Shown piece by piece: positions 1 through 11,841 of a stretch of 64,000 nt of DNA (position 1 is its first letter; the number at the start of each line of letters is the position of its first letter). A program made the position numbers and the translations under genes. The stretch covers positions 1,798,001 through 1,862,000 of the forward strand of contig NZ_PIPR01000001.1 of the NCBI RefSeq assembly GCF_003987355.1, in the 5' to 3' direction. The DNA comes from Pseudidiomarina aestuarii (lineage in GTDB: Bacteria > Pseudomonadota > Gammaproteobacteria > Enterobacterales > Alteromonadaceae). The notes beneath the pieces are model-generated. The model was given only the letters and a program-made list of their open reading frames with translations, was not told where the DNA came from and ran no database searches.

Positions 1-3111
<3,111 letters not shown>

Positions 3112-3132
3112 CTGAATTCCGAATAAACCCGA

Positions 3133-4233
3133 TTACAAACGCATCGGCATTACGACATACAGCGCCGAGTCATCTTCGTTATCTTCAACTAGCCCGCTTG
3201 CATCAGGATTGCTCAAAGTTAACTTCACTTGTGAGCCTTGTACTGTATTCAGAACGTCAATCAAATAACTCACGTTGAAACCAATCTCTAGGCTGTCACC
3301 TTGATAATCGACCTCGATGACTTCTTCAGCGGACTCTTGCTCTGGATTGTTAGCCGTTAAGCACATTTCACCAGAGCTCAAATTAACCCGTACGCCACGA
3401 TATTTCTCATTTGATAAAATGGACGCGCGCATACATGCTTGCTTCAGAATATCGCGGTCGGCAACAACCACTTTATCGCCGCCTTGCGGCAATACTCGGC
3501 GATAGTCTGGGAAGCGACCATCGACTAATTTACTGGTAAAGCAAATGCCGCGAGTCTCAACGCGAATGTGATTATTACCGATAGCGACTTTCACTTCACT
3601 GTCGTCATCTTCGAGTAATCGCAGCAGTTCCATCACACCTTTGCGCGGGACGATCACTTGTCGACCCGTTAGATTCGGTTGCGCAATTTCACAACTGCTC
3701 ATCGCAAGGCGGTGACCATCAGTTGCCACCGTGCGCAAAATATTCGTATCCGTTTCAAACAACATACCGTTCAAGTAGTAACGAACGTCTTGATTTGCCA
3801 TTGAAAAATGAGTTCTGTCCATCAAATCTTTCAATATCGACTGGCTAGTAACGAGTTGAATATCGCTATCCCAGTCGTCGATATTCGGGAAATCTTCAGC
3901 AGGAAGTGTCGCCAACGTAAACTTGCTTCGGCTCGATTTAATCGTTGCCTTGTCCGCTGACGCGCTAAACTCAACCATGGCACCATCAGGCAGGCTTCGA
4001 ACAATATCTACTAACTTCTTAGCGGGAACAGTGACTTCACCTTCGTCGCCGGTAGCAATGTCACAGGTCGACACTAACTCAACTTCCAAGTCAGTCCCTG
4101 TTAATCGCGCATGACCATCGCGTACCTGAATCAGTACGTTCGATAGAATCGGAATGGTATGGCGGCGCTCAACGGCTCCGCTTACAACTTGAAGTGGCTT
4201 TAAAAAAGCATCACGGCTGATGGTAAATTTCAT
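3133..4233 (-). CDS. dnaN: DNA polymerase III beta sliding clamp
   Basis: DnaN forms the ring-shaped dimer that tethers DNA polymerase III to DNA. From the ATG at 4233 the product begins MKFTISRDAFLKPLQVVSG and has 366 residues, the same length as the E. coli clamp. An upstream in-frame GTG at 4239 would add two residues. I prefer the ATG because AGGGG lies 9 bp before it and the MKF start is conserved. The C-terminus YVVMPMRL is the typical clamp ending. It sits between dnaA and recF in the standard order. Confidence 0.97.
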   Translation of the reverse strand: MKFTISRDAFLKPLQVVSGAVERRHTIPILSNVLIQVRDGHARLTGTDLEVELVSTCDIATGDEGEVTVPAKKLVDIVRSLPDGAMVEFSASADKATIKSSRSKFTLATLPAEDFPNIDDWDSDIQLVTSQSILKDLMDRTHFSMANQDVRYYLNGMLFETDTNILRTVATDGHRLAMSSCEIAQPNLTGRQVIVPRKGVMELLRLLEDDDSEVKVAIGNNHIRVETRGICFTSKLVDGRFPDYRRVLPQGGDKVVVADRDILKQACMRASILSNEKYRGVRVNLSSGEMCLTANNPEQESAEEVIEVDYQGDSLEIGFNVSYLIDVLNTVQGSQVKLTLSNPDASGLVEDNEDDSALYVVMPMRL

Positions 4234-4318
4234 CCCCACATTCCCCTGTTGGTCGATTCATTGCTCTCTTTGGAGTCGTTTTAATCTTATTGAATGCTAT
4301 TTAGCTCATTCGCTCGGC

Positions 4319-5713
4319 TTATGCTGATAGCGTCCGAATTAAATTACGATAGTCTTCTTTTATATCATGTTGCGCGTCTTTCAACTCTTGTATTTTTCGA
4401 CACGCATGCAAAACCGTCGTGTGATCACGACCACCAAATGCATCACCAATTTCCGGTAAGCTATGGTTCGTTAACTCCTTCGACAAAGCCATCGCTAACT
4501 GGCGAGGCCTCGCAACAGAACGACTGCGGCGTTTCGATAGTAGGTCAGCCATTTTAATATTGTAATACTCCGCCACTGTCTTCTGGATATTCTCTATGGT
4601 AACCAACTTTTCTTGCGCGGCAATCAGGTCTCGCAACGCCTCACGAACAAAGTCGATAGTGATTTGTCGGCCGGTCAAGTTGACGTTTGCAGCCAACCGG
4701 TTTAATGCACCTTCCAACTCACGAACGTTCGAGCGTAAGCGCTTCGCAATAAAAAACGCGACTTCATGAGGTAAGGTGATACCACGCTCTTGCGCTTTCC
4801 GAATCAAAATCGCCACCCGCGTTTCTAACTCAGGCGGCTCTATCGCAATAGTCAAACCCCAACCAAATCGTGAACGTAATCGATCTTCTACCCCTTCAAT
4901 TTCCTTAGGGTATAAGTCGCTGGTCATGATGATTTGCTGATTACCTTCGAGTAACGCATTGAAAGTATGGAAGAATTCCTCTTGAGAACCCTTTTTGTTC
5001 GCGAAGAAGTGGATGTCATCTATCAATAATGCATCAACGGAGCGGTAGTACCGTTTGAATTCATTAATCGAATTATTCTTAATTGCATTTACCATGTCTT
5101 GCACAAAACGTTCAGCACGCATGTAGAACACCTTAGCGTCCTTTTTATGCGTCATGATGGCGTTACCGACCGCATGCAATAGGTGAGTTTTACCCAAACC
5201 AGTGCCGCCATAGACAAACAGTGGGTTGTAAACGCCCCCGGGATTCTCAGCGACCTGCAAAGCGGCAGCACGTGCAAGTTGATTCGACTTACCTTCAACG
5301 AAGTTATCAAAGGTATATTCAGGATGGATATTGCACTCGAATGCCGGCGCCGGCGAATCTTCTTGATCCCATGGTTGACGACGTGACGGGATAGGTGATG
5401 AACCCACCGTCGAGGAACGACGAACAGGAGTCGGCTTCGCATTATTATTGCTATTACCTTCAACGCCACCTACCGAGAAGGCAACATTAGGTGTCCGTCC
5501 ACCCTTATCTTTCACAAGGTCACTCAGGTAGTCATTGATCAGATTCAGGTACTTATCCTTGACCCAATCAACAACATACATGTTGGGAGCAAATAGCGTA
5601 AGCGTGTCATCCTTGAGGTCCGCCTGCAAAGGGCGAATCCAGGTATTGAAATGCTGTGTCGACAATTCGCCTTGCAGCCGATCGGCGCACTGTTGCCAAA
5701 GCGATTTATTCAC
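4319..5713 (-). CDS. dnaA: Chromosomal replication initiator DnaA
   Basis: DnaA is the AAA+ ATPase that binds DnaA boxes and melts oriC. The product has 464 residues. Domain I begins [17 protein letters not shown]. The AAA+ domain has Walker [10 protein letters not shown] near residue 170 and Walker B LLIDDIHF. The C-terminal domain IV carries the DNA-binding signature [15 protein letters not shown]. The start is a GTG at 5713 preceded by AGGGAG, and E. coli dnaA also starts with GTG. DnaA boxes upstream at about 5890-5932 suggest autoregulation. It is divergent from rpmH. Confidence 0.98.
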   Translation of the reverse strand: MNKSLWQQCADRLQGELSTQHFNTWIRPLQADLKDDTLTLFAPNMYVVDWVKDKYLNLINDYLSDLVKDKGGRTPNVAFSVGGVEGNSNNNAKPTPVRRSSTVGSSPIPSRRQPWDQEDSPAPAFECNIHPEYTFDNFVEGKSNQLARAAALQVAENPGGVYNPLFVYGGTGLGKTHLLHAVGNAIMTHKKDAKVFYMRAERFVQDMVNAIKNNSINEFKRYYRSVDALLIDDIHFFANKKGSQEEFFHTFNALLEGNQQIIMTSDLYPKEIEGVEDRLRSRFGWGLTIAIEPPELETRVAILIRKAQERGITLPHEVAFFIAKRLRSNVRELEGALNRLAANVNLTGRQITIDFVREALRDLIAAQEKLVTIENIQKTVAEYYNIKMADLLSKRRSRSVARPRQLAMALSKELTNHSLPEIGDAFGGRDHTTVLHACRKIQELKDAQHDIKEDYRNLIRTLSA

Positions 5714-5889
5714 ACCTGTCTCCCTGCTTTAATCGTTATCATTATCTGCTTGGTATTAGGTCTCTAAACGCCCACTGAAAGTGAGTCACAACAACGTCTA
5801 GATCCATTGTTTTAGTTCTCTCGATTCTACTGAAAATAGCACGCGATCGCTAGCTTTCGGACAAAAATATGCGACAGTCTGCTGACTAT

Positions 5890-5932
5890 TTATCCACACT
5901 AAGAATCATTCTCAAGAACAAAATGTGGATAG
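5890..5932. promoter_or_regulatory. DnaA boxes between dnaA and rpmH
   Basis: A perfect DnaA box TTATCCACA lies on the + strand at 5890-5898. A near-perfect one (CTATCCACA) lies on the - strand at 5924-5932. They face each other in the 299-bp divergent gap between dnaA and rpmH. A role in dnaA autoregulation is likely by analogy. The gap has far fewer boxes and GATC sites than 62770-63146, so I do not call it the origin. Confidence 0.75.
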
Positions 5933-5941
5933 CTTTTTGCG

Positions 5942-5970
5942 TTGACTTTAGTCCCAACAACAGATAGAAT
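5942..5970 (+). promoter_or_regulatory. Sigma-70 promoter for rpmH-rnpA
   Basis: A -35 box TTGACT at 5942-5947 and a -10 box TAGAAT at 5965-5970 are separated by 17 bp. The -10 box ends 42 bp before the rpmH start. It would drive rpmH-rnpA-yidD-yidC-mnmE. Confidence 0.75.
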
Positions 5971-6012
5971 TCGCGCTCTTAATTTTAGGCAACCCGATTA
6001 CGGATTAACGTC

Positions 6013-6147
6013 ATGAAAAGAACATTTCAACCAAGCGTATTAAAGCGCAAGCGCACTCACGGTTTCCGTGCTCGTATGGCAACTAAAAACGGCCGCCAAG
6101 TTTTGGCTCGTCGTCGTGCCAAGGGCCGTCATAGCCTGTCTGCTTAA
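6013..6147 (+). CDS. rpmH: 50S ribosomal protein L34
   Basis: This short basic protein of the large ribosomal subunit has 44 residues. It reads [20 protein letters not shown] and ends GRHSLSA, typical of L34 in both sequence and length. It opens the rpmH-rnpA-yidD-yidC-mnmE operon and has a strong sigma-70-like promoter just upstream. Confidence 0.98.
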   Translation: MKRTFQPSVLKRKRTHGFRARMATKNGRQVLARRRAKGRHSLSA

Positions 6148-6150
6148 TCA

Positions 6151-6180
6151 AAGCAGCTTGCATTGAAGCAGCTTGCATAC
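6151..6180 (+). repeat. 15-bp tandem duplication at the rnpA start
   Basis: AAGCAGCTTGCATTG at 6151-6165 is followed directly by AAGCAGCTTGCATAC at 6166-6180, with 13 of 15 bases identical. The second copy encodes the first residues of RnpA. The TTG that ends the first copy is the only plausible start codon in frame. Confidence 0.8.
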
Positions 6181-6567
6181 GGACGGGAGTTACGACTGTT
6201 AACTCCCAGTCAGTTTCAGTACGTCTTCGAAAATCCCCCGGTGAAAGCCGTCACGGCCGAACTCACCATGCTTGCAAAACCCAACTCACTTGGCCACCCT
6301 CGGCTAGGTATTACTGTTTCTAAAAAGCGCGCGAAACGAGCAGTTGATAGAAATCGACTGAAACGTAAGATTCGCGAGAATTTTCGACTGAAACAGCATA
6401 AAATACCCGCGTTCGACATCATCGTTATTGCGAAAAGCGGTATCACCGATATCGACAACGACATTCTGCAACAGCGTTTGGATTATTTATGGCGTACCTT
6501 AGCAAAGCGTTGCGCGCAATACCTATTGGCTGCATCCGACTCTACCAGCTCGTCATCAGTCCGCTGA
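6163..6567 (+). CDS. rnpA: Ribonuclease P protein component
   Basis: RnpA is the protein cofactor of RNase P, which matures tRNA 5' ends. The 134-residue product has the N-terminal [15 protein letters not shown] block and the RNR signature [17 protein letters not shown] near residue 60, with a family-typical length. The only in-frame start after the rpmH stop is the TTG at 6163, 15 bp downstream. No clear Shine-Dalgarno precedes it, so translation may be coupled to rpmH. The start lies in a 15-bp tandem duplication. Its 3' end overlaps yidD by 79 bp. Confidence 0.95.
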   Translation: MKQLAYGRELRLLTPSQFQYVFENPPVKAVTAELTMLAKPNSLGHPRLGITVSKKRAKRAVDRNRLKRKIRENFRLKQHKIPAFDIIVIAKSGITDIDNDILQQRLDYLWRTLAKRCAQYLLAASDSTSSSSVR

Positions 6568-6755
6568 TTGGCCCGCGTTGTCGGTTTTCGCCAACCTGTT
6601 CGCAGTACGCCATAGAAGCTATCCAAAAGCATGGTATGATGCGAGGCTTCTGGCTTGCCAGTAAACGGATAGCAAAGTGCCACCCGGGTCATCCCGGCGG
6701 TTTCGACCCGGTTCCAGGTACCGAACCTGTATCGGACAAAAACAAGACGAAGTAA
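6489..6755 (+). CDS. yidD: Membrane protein insertion efficiency factor YidD
   Basis: YidD is a small membrane-associated protein thought to assist YidC-dependent insertion. The 88-residue product contains the family signature [20 protein letters not shown] and the downstream [13 protein letters not shown]. The start at 6489 lies within rnpA, an overlap common at this locus. yidC begins 18 bp after the stop. Confidence 0.96.
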   Translation: MAYLSKALRAIPIGCIRLYQLVISPLIGPRCRFSPTCSQYAIEAIQKHGMMRGFWLASKRIAKCHPGHPGGFDPVPGTEPVSDKNKTK

Positions 6756-6773
6756 AACAGAGACGAAGGACTT

Positions 6774-8453
6774 ATGAATTCGCCACGTTCCATTTTGTTT
6801 ATTGCATTTTTGGTAGTGAGTTTTTTCCTCTACCAAAGTTGGTTAGTTGAGACGGCTCCAGCCGGAATTCAGCAACCACAGCAAACCCAGCAGCAAACGT
6901 CCACGGATACTCCTGCAGCAACATCATCAGATGCAGCCGTTCCTGAAGCTATGATCGATGATTCGGTTCCAGCGGCAAATGCCAGCACTGCAACTCCCGA
7001 AACTGCTGAAGTGACCTCGCGCCAAGTGCGCGTAGTAACTGACGTGCTCGATGTGATGATTGACACCCGTGGAGGTGACATCGTCAGTGCCGAATTGACC
7101 CAATTTGCCCGAACTCAAGACTCTGCAGCGCGTTTCCAGTTATTACACGCGAATCCCGCTGAGCTTTATGTTGCGCAGTCAGGGTTAGTGGGAAGTAATG
7201 GTACCGATTCCGCTGACGGTCGTCCTGTGTTCTACGTGGAACAAGATCAATACGAATTGACTGACGGTACACTTGAAGTGCCCATGACCTACACCGCTGA
7301 TGACGGAACCGTCTTTGAGAAAGTATTCACCTTTACTCCGGGTTCTTACGCTGTCGAAGTATCGTACCGTATTCAAAACAACACTGATGCACACCAGCAA
7401 ATGCAGTTTTATGCTCAGTTAAAGCAAGTGATTATCGAAGGTTCAGGCAACATGATGATGCCGACCTATCGCGGTGGCGCTTACTCGTGGGATGAAGACC
7501 GTTATGAAAAATATGCTTTTGACGATATGCAAGATCAGCGCCTTAATCGTGCCACTGACACGGGCTGGGTTGCGATGTTGGAGCACTATTTTGTCTCCGC
7601 TTGGATACCTCGTACTGAAGGCACTAAGCAATTGTTCTCGCGGGTTATTGGCGGTAACCAAGCGATTATGGGTATGTTGTATCCAAGCACTATGGTTGCA
7701 CCTGGTGCCACAGCTGAAATCACCTCGACGCTCTTTATTGGTCCAAAAGACCAAGACGCGATGGCACTGGTGGCCGAAGACCTTGATCTAACTGTCGATT
7801 ACGGCTTCTTATGGTGGTTAGCACAACCCATCTTTAAATTACTTCAGTTGGTTCAAAGTTTAGTGATCAATTGGGGTCTAGCAATCATAGTCGTGACCGT
7901 CATCATCAAAGCGCTGTTGTATCCGTTAACCAAAGCACAATACGTGTCGATGGCGAAAATGCGGATGATTCAGCCGAAAATGACGGCCCTGCGTGAGCGT
8001 CATGGCGATGACCGTCAGAAGATGTCGCAAGCCATGATGAAGCTGTACAAAGAGGAAAAAGTGAACCCTCTGGGCGGTTGCTTACCGATGTTGCTGCAAT
8101 TGCCTATTTTCTTGGCGCTGTACTGGGTACTGCTCGAAAGTGTGGAATTGCGCCATGCGCCGCTATTCCTCTGGATTGAAGATTTATCGGCGAAAGACCC
8201 GTACTACATCCTGCCAATACTGATGGGTGTATCAATGTTCTTCATGCAGCGCCTGCAACCGACACCTGCAACGGATCCAATGCAGCAGAAGTTGCTGCAA
8301 TACATGCCGGTTATCTTTACTTTCTTCTTCCTGTGGTTCCCATCCGGTCTGGTACTGTACTGGTTGGCGAGCAACCTGATCACCATTGCACAAATGCAGT
8401 GGATATACTCAGGATTGGAAAAGAAAGGCATGATGGAACGCCGTAAGAAGTAA
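6774..8453 (+). CDS. yidC: Membrane protein insertase YidC (Oxa1 family)
   Basis: YidC inserts and folds inner-membrane proteins, alone or with SecYEG. The 559-residue product has the gammaproteobacterial layout. One N-terminal membrane segment (SILFIAFLVVSFFLYQSW) is followed by a low-complexity Gln/Thr/Ala linker and a large periplasmic beta domain. The conserved C-terminal core begins near residue 350 and includes NPLGGCLPMLLQLPIFLALY. mnmE starts 3 bp after its stop. A one-mismatch parS-like sequence lies inside the gene at 7228-7243. Confidence 0.98.
   Translation: MNSPRSILFIAFLVVSFFLYQSWLVETAPAGIQQPQQTQQQTSTDTPAATSSDAAVPEAMIDDSVPAANASTATPETAEVTSRQVRVVTDVLDVMIDTRGGDIVSAELTQFARTQDSAARFQLLHANPAELYVAQSGLVGSNGTDSADGRPVFYVEQDQYELTDGTLEVPMTYTADDGTVFEKVFTFTPGSYAVEVSYRIQNNTDAHQQMQFYAQLKQVIIEGSGNMMMPTYRGGAYSWDEDRYEKYAFDDMQDQRLNRATDTGWVAMLEHYFVSAWIPRTEGTKQLFSRVIGGNQAIMGMLYPSTMVAPGATAEITSTLFIGPKDQDAMALVAEDLDLTVDYGFLWWLAQPIFKLLQLVQSLVINWGLAIIVVTVIIKALLYPLTKAQYVSMAKMRMIQPKMTALRERHGDDRQKMSQAMMKLYKEEKVNPLGGCLPMLLQLPIFLALYWVLLESVELRHAPLFLWIEDLSAKDPYYILPILMGVSMFFMQRLQPTPATDPMQQKLLQYMPVIFTFFFLWFPSGLVLYWLASNLITIAQMQWIYSGLEKKGMMERRKK
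7228..7243. promoter_or_regulatory. Degenerate parS-like sequence in yidC
   Basis: TGTTCTACGTGGAACA differs from the two recF palindromes at a single base. It lies within yidC, about 5 kb from them. One mismatch can still allow ParB binding, but it could also be chance. Confidence 0.45.
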
Positions 8454-8456
8454 GCT

Positions 8457-9833
8457 ATGGACGACGCCTTTAGCAACAACGACACTATTGTTGCCCAAGC
8501 CACGCCTCCCGGGCGTGGTGGCGTCGGCATTGTTCGTGTTAGCGGCCCTGCGGCACGACAAGTAGCTGAACAACTCCTCGGACACTGTCCGCCGGCTCGC
8601 AAAGCTGAATACCTACCGTTTCGGAATTTAGATGGTGAGCTGCTTGATGAGGGTATCGCCCTCTTCTTCCAAGCTCCCAACTCGTTTACCGGTGAAGATG
8701 TCCTAGAGCTACAGGGCCATGGTGGGCCAGTACTCATCGACATGATCATCAAAGCTATTCTGGATTTCCCTGATATTCGTCCAGCGCGACCGGGAGAATT
8801 CAGCGAACGCGCCTTCCTCAATGACAAGCTTGATTTAACGCAAGCAGAGGCGATTGCTGACCTGATTGATACAACGTCAGAGCAAGCCGCAAAAGCGGCC
8901 TTACAGAGCTTGCAGGGTGGCTTCTCGTACGAAATTGATCAGCTCGTCGACGCAGTAATTCATCTACGGATGTATGTTGAAGCTGCCATCGACTTTCCCG
9001 ACGAAGAAGTCGACTTCCTAAGCGATGGCAAAGTAGCAAGCGATCTCGAAGCTATTATTGACCGCACCCATGAAGTAATGCGCCAAGCCAAGCAAGGTTC
9101 ATTGTTGCGGGAAGGTATGAAAGTCGTTATCGCGGGCAGACCCAATGCGGGGAAATCAAGTCTGCTAAACGCTTTGGCAGGTCGCGAATCGGCGATTGTT
9201 ACTGCTATTGCCGGCACCACGCGGGATGTCTTGCGGGAACATATTCAAATTGATGGCATGCCGCTGCATATTATTGATACTGCAGGACTTAGGGAAAGTC
9301 CCGATGAGGTTGAGCAAATTGGTATTCAGCGTGCCTGGGACGAAATTCGTCAAGCGGATCGCGTGCTGTTTATGGTCGACGCCACCGAAACAGAAGCCAT
9401 CCATCCAGCGGACATTTGGCCTGAGTTTTTTGAGCAACTCCCTGATGACCTGCCCTACACCGTTATCCGCAATAAAGTGGATTTAAACGCAGAACCCGTG
9501 GCACTGGAGGACATCAGTGGTATTCCCGTACTGCATTTGTCCGCTAAAACCGGCCACGGCATTGAACTGCTGCGCGAACATCTCAAGCATTGCGTTGGCT
9601 ACCAAGCCACCAGCGAAGGCAGCTTTATGGCGCGGCGGCGCCATCTTGATGCGCTGCAACGCGCCTTACAACACTTGTTGACCGGCCAAGAACATCTCGA
9701 GCTCTCTCTTGCCGGAGAATTGCTCGCTGAAGAGCTGCGGCTTACTCAGCAGCACCTCAACGAAATCACTGGCGAATTCACCTCCGACGACCTGCTCGGC
9801 AAAATCTTCAGCAGCTTCTGCATCGGCAAATAA
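8457..9833 (+). CDS. mnmE: tRNA modification GTPase MnmE
   Basis: MnmE works with MnmG to make the aminomethyl-type modification at the wobble uridine of certain tRNAs. The 458-residue product starts [20 protein letters not shown]. The G-domain P-loop GRPNAGKSS is near residue 223 and [16 protein letters not shown] follows. It ends with the catalytic C-terminal FCIGK. It is the last gene of the rpmH operon. Its stop is separated by 1 bp from the stop of a convergent gene, which marks the left edge of the inserted segment. Its partner mnmG lies at the other end of the window. Confidence 0.98.
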   Translation: MDDAFSNNDTIVAQATPPGRGGVGIVRVSGPAARQVAEQLLGHCPPARKAEYLPFRNLDGELLDEGIALFFQAPNSFTGEDVLELQGHGGPVLIDMIIKAILDFPDIRPARPGEFSERAFLNDKLDLTQAEAIADLIDTTSEQAAKAALQSLQGGFSYEIDQLVDAVIHLRMYVEAAIDFPDEEVDFLSDGKVASDLEAIIDRTHEVMRQAKQGSLLREGMKVVIAGRPNAGKSSLLNALAGRESAIVTAIAGTTRDVLREHIQIDGMPLHIIDTAGLRESPDEVEQIGIQRAWDEIRQADRVLFMVDATETEAIHPADIWPEFFEQLPDDLPYTVIRNKVDLNAEPVALEDISGIPVLHLSAKTGHGIELLREHLKHCVGYQATSEGSFMARRRHLDALQRALQHLLTGQEHLELSLAGELLAEELRLTQQHLNEITGEFTSDDLLGKIFSSFCIGK

Positions 9834-9834
9834 T

Positions 9835-10332
9835 TTAACGCATTGGCCAGTTGGGTTCGGCTGCGCTCAGCACGCCGCGCTGTTCGGCCTCGCCGATTTC
9901 AACGATAACCTTATGGTCCTTAATGACACTGAAGAAATCGCTCACGCGCACTTCATTCAGTGTCGCCAGTGGGCAGCTACCATGGCCATATATGCGCACG
10001 GATTCTTGGCCTGCGTAAACTTCACGGGTAGCGTACACCACCGGCAACACTTCAACCGCGCACTCCGCATTGAACTGCAGGGCACTCGAAATCAATTTCA
10101 TAAATTTTGGTTGCTGCGCTTCTAGAGCATCCAGCGGCAATAGCCGACCTTCGTCGTTAACTAGAAATGGCGCCAAAGCGGCTAAATCATGCTCGACAAT
10201 GCGCCAGCTCCAATCGAACTCCTGCGGGTGATCTTCACCGCTTTCGATTTGGATAAAACTCGTGCTGAAGCGATGTGCTTCCGCGCTTGTGGCTAACAGT
10301 AAACAACAGGCAATCAATAAGAAGTTCTTCAT
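9835..10332 (-). CDS. Secreted protein, possibly a truncated HupE/UreJ-like N-terminal domain
   Basis: The 165-residue product has a clear signal peptide (MKNFLLIACCLLLATSAEAH). The rest has no membrane segment. It resembles, by my recollection only, the extracytoplasmic N-terminal domain of HupE/UreJ-2-type proteins that often accompany DUF4331 genes. Those proteins normally continue into a multi-helix membrane domain that is absent here. The start overlaps the upstream TPR gene by ATGA, so it belongs to that operon. The stop lies 1 bp from the mnmE stop, consistent with truncation at a rearrangement joint. It could also be a complete protein of unknown function. Confidence 0.55.
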   Translation of the reverse strand: MKNFLLIACCLLLATSAEAHRFSTSFIQIESGEDHPQEFDWSWRIVEHDLAALAPFLVNDEGRLLPLDALEAQQPKFMKLISSALQFNAECAVEVLPVVYATREVYAGQESVRIYGHGSCPLATLNEVRVSDFFSVIKDHKVIVEIGEAEQRGVLSAAEPNWPMR

Positions 10333-11318
10333 GGTTGTAGTTCCTCAGCGGCAGCCAAAAGTTGGCGATCAAAAGGTTCGCGGGCTACCGCGATGTTCAA
10401 TTCAGCCCAGTGCATTGCTTGGTCTGCATCTGGCTCAACATGGGTAAAGAAGTAAGCCAAATCCGATGTGTGGAGCTTATCGGCACGCAGCACACGCATC
10501 TCAATACGCTCAGCCGTGACATCGCGCCAGCAGGATTGAGCGCCTTGTAGCGTCTCTGCATGGGCAATTCGAACCAATAGACTATCAACAGGTATTGCGT
10601 TTACTGCCGGACACTCGCCAACAACAGCAAAAACATCTGCAAGGCGGTTGGTAGCAATGAGTACATCAATCATTTGTTTCTGCGCAACAACGGGCTGCTC
10701 CGCGTAGTTCGGGTAGTCCAACCAACGTAAAGCATCGTTGTAAAGTCCCAGCAACTGGGCCTGCTCAGCGAGGATTTGTCGGCGCCAGCGAGTTAAGGCT
10801 GAACTCGGATCTTGATTGCGTTCTTCAAGGCGCACAAGGGCCGGGTAACTCATCGTCAGATCACCAGCACGTCCTTTCACCTCTAATAAACACGTTGCCA
10901 CCACATCCATCGGTGAATATTGGCTAAGCGCTTGGCACGAGCGTTCAGCAACAGCGAGTTCATTTCGCGTTAAGGCAATTCGTGCTTGCATTAAATAAGC
11001 GTTTTCTTGTTCATAGCCAAGTTTTAAAACCGTCTCGATAGCAGCCAATGATTCATCAAAACGATGTTCAAATTGAAGTAAGTCCGCCCGTGCTAACCAC
11101 CAGCGGGCCTGCTCTCGATTAGATAATGTGGTGAGTTGCGGTTGTATGTCATTCCATAACGATGCGGCACGATCATGCAGTTCGTGTTGTGCTTCGTCCT
11201 TGCCTGCTACGACATACGCAGCGTAGCGTTCAGCACCAGAAAAGGGGGTTGCGGCAATGCCGCAACCCCAAGGGGCCAACACCAAAAGGACGAGGAGCCT
11301 TAGGGTGCTTTTAGTCAT
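10329..11318 (-). CDS. TPR-like secreted protein of unknown function
   Basis: The 329-residue product begins MTKSTLRLLVLLVLAPWGC with a probable signal sequence or lipoprotein signal. The body is alpha-helical, with repeats such as ALTRNELAVAERSCQALSQYSP that look like degenerate tetratricopeptide repeats. I chose the ATG at 11318 because GGAGAGG lies upstream and the start overlaps the preceding lipoprotein stop by 8 bp (ATGACTAA). The start eight codons further upstream would remove the signal from the N-terminus. Its place between a DUF4331 gene and the HupE-like fragment suggests one operon. The function is unknown. Confidence 0.7.
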   Translation of the reverse strand: MTKSTLRLLVLLVLAPWGCGIAATPFSGAERYAAYVVAGKDEAQHELHDRAASLWNDIQPQLTTLSNREQARWWLARADLLQFEHRFDESLAAIETVLKLGYEQENAYLMQARIALTRNELAVAERSCQALSQYSPMDVVATCLLEVKGRAGDLTMSYPALVRLEERNQDPSSALTRWRRQILAEQAQLLGLYNDALRWLDYPNYAEQPVVAQKQMIDVLIATNRLADVFAVVGECPAVNAIPVDSLLVRIAHAETLQGAQSCWRDVTAERIEMRVLRADKLHTSDLAYFFTHVEPDADQAMHWAELNIAVAREPFDRQLLAAAEELQP

Positions 11319-11829
11319 TGCCAGATACCTCTCCGGCAGCAACTAAATCGTCAAACTCAGCGGTATCCATGACGTCTTGGTCATATTCACGACCATTGAC
11401 GGCTAACGGTGTAGACTGAGCGTCCTGCGCATAGGCTTCACGTACTGCGCTGCGAAACGAGACTTGCAAGACATTAACCGTAATACTAATAGTGCCCGCG
11501 GCGCTCAGCTCACCGTCGGAGACGGAGAAACTAAAGCTGTCGTCACCGGTGTACTCCGCTGCGGGAGTATAAGTGAATGCACCGGTAGAACTGACGGTCA
11601 CAGTACCGTTCATGGGTTCATCGCCAAGACTAAAGGTGAGCGTATCACCATCACGATCTGTGGCCGATAACTGCCCCATCAAAGGCGTATCAGTAGTTGT
11701 GGTTACACTTTCCGAAACCGCACGTGGGGTGCTATTCGGAGTTGGCTCGTCATCACTCGATCCACCGCAGGCACTGAGTACCAGCATCGAACTAATGAGC
11801 AAAGCTATACGAGTTTTGCTGCTATTCAT
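11311..11829 (-). CDS. Lipoprotein with a cadherin-like/VCBS-type domain
   Basis: The 172-residue product has a lipobox (SSMLVLSACGG) with the acylated Cys near residue 21. It then has one Ig-like domain whose motifs DRDGDTLTFSLG, GAFTYTPAAEYTGDDSF and SVSDGELSA match the bacterial cadherin-like (Cadherin_5/VCBS) repeat. It is a probable outer-membrane-anchored binding protein. It lies 12 bp after the DUF4331 gene and overlaps the TPR gene, so it is operonic. The partner is unknown. Confidence 0.75.
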   Translation of the reverse strand: MNSSKTRIALLISSMLVLSACGGSSDDEPTPNSTPRAVSESVTTTTDTPLMGQLSATDRDGDTLTFSLGDEPMNGTVTVSSTGAFTYTPAAEYTGDDSFSFSVSDGELSAAGTISITVNVLQVSFRSAVREAYAQDAQSTPLAVNGREYDQDVMDTAEFDDLVAAGEVSGND

Positions 11830-11841
11830 GGGTCTAACTCC

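Noticed and set aside
5714-6012. Possible oriC next to dnaA
   Set aside because: Only two DnaA boxes and little GATC clustering. The mioC-mnmG gap has the full E. coli-type set, so I call this a dnaA/rpmH regulatory gap.
8204-8827. 207-residue open frame on the minus strand across the yidC-mnmE junction
   Set aside because: It lies antisense to two certain genes, has no family resemblance and is Ser/Arg-rich, as antisense frames of this codon use often are.
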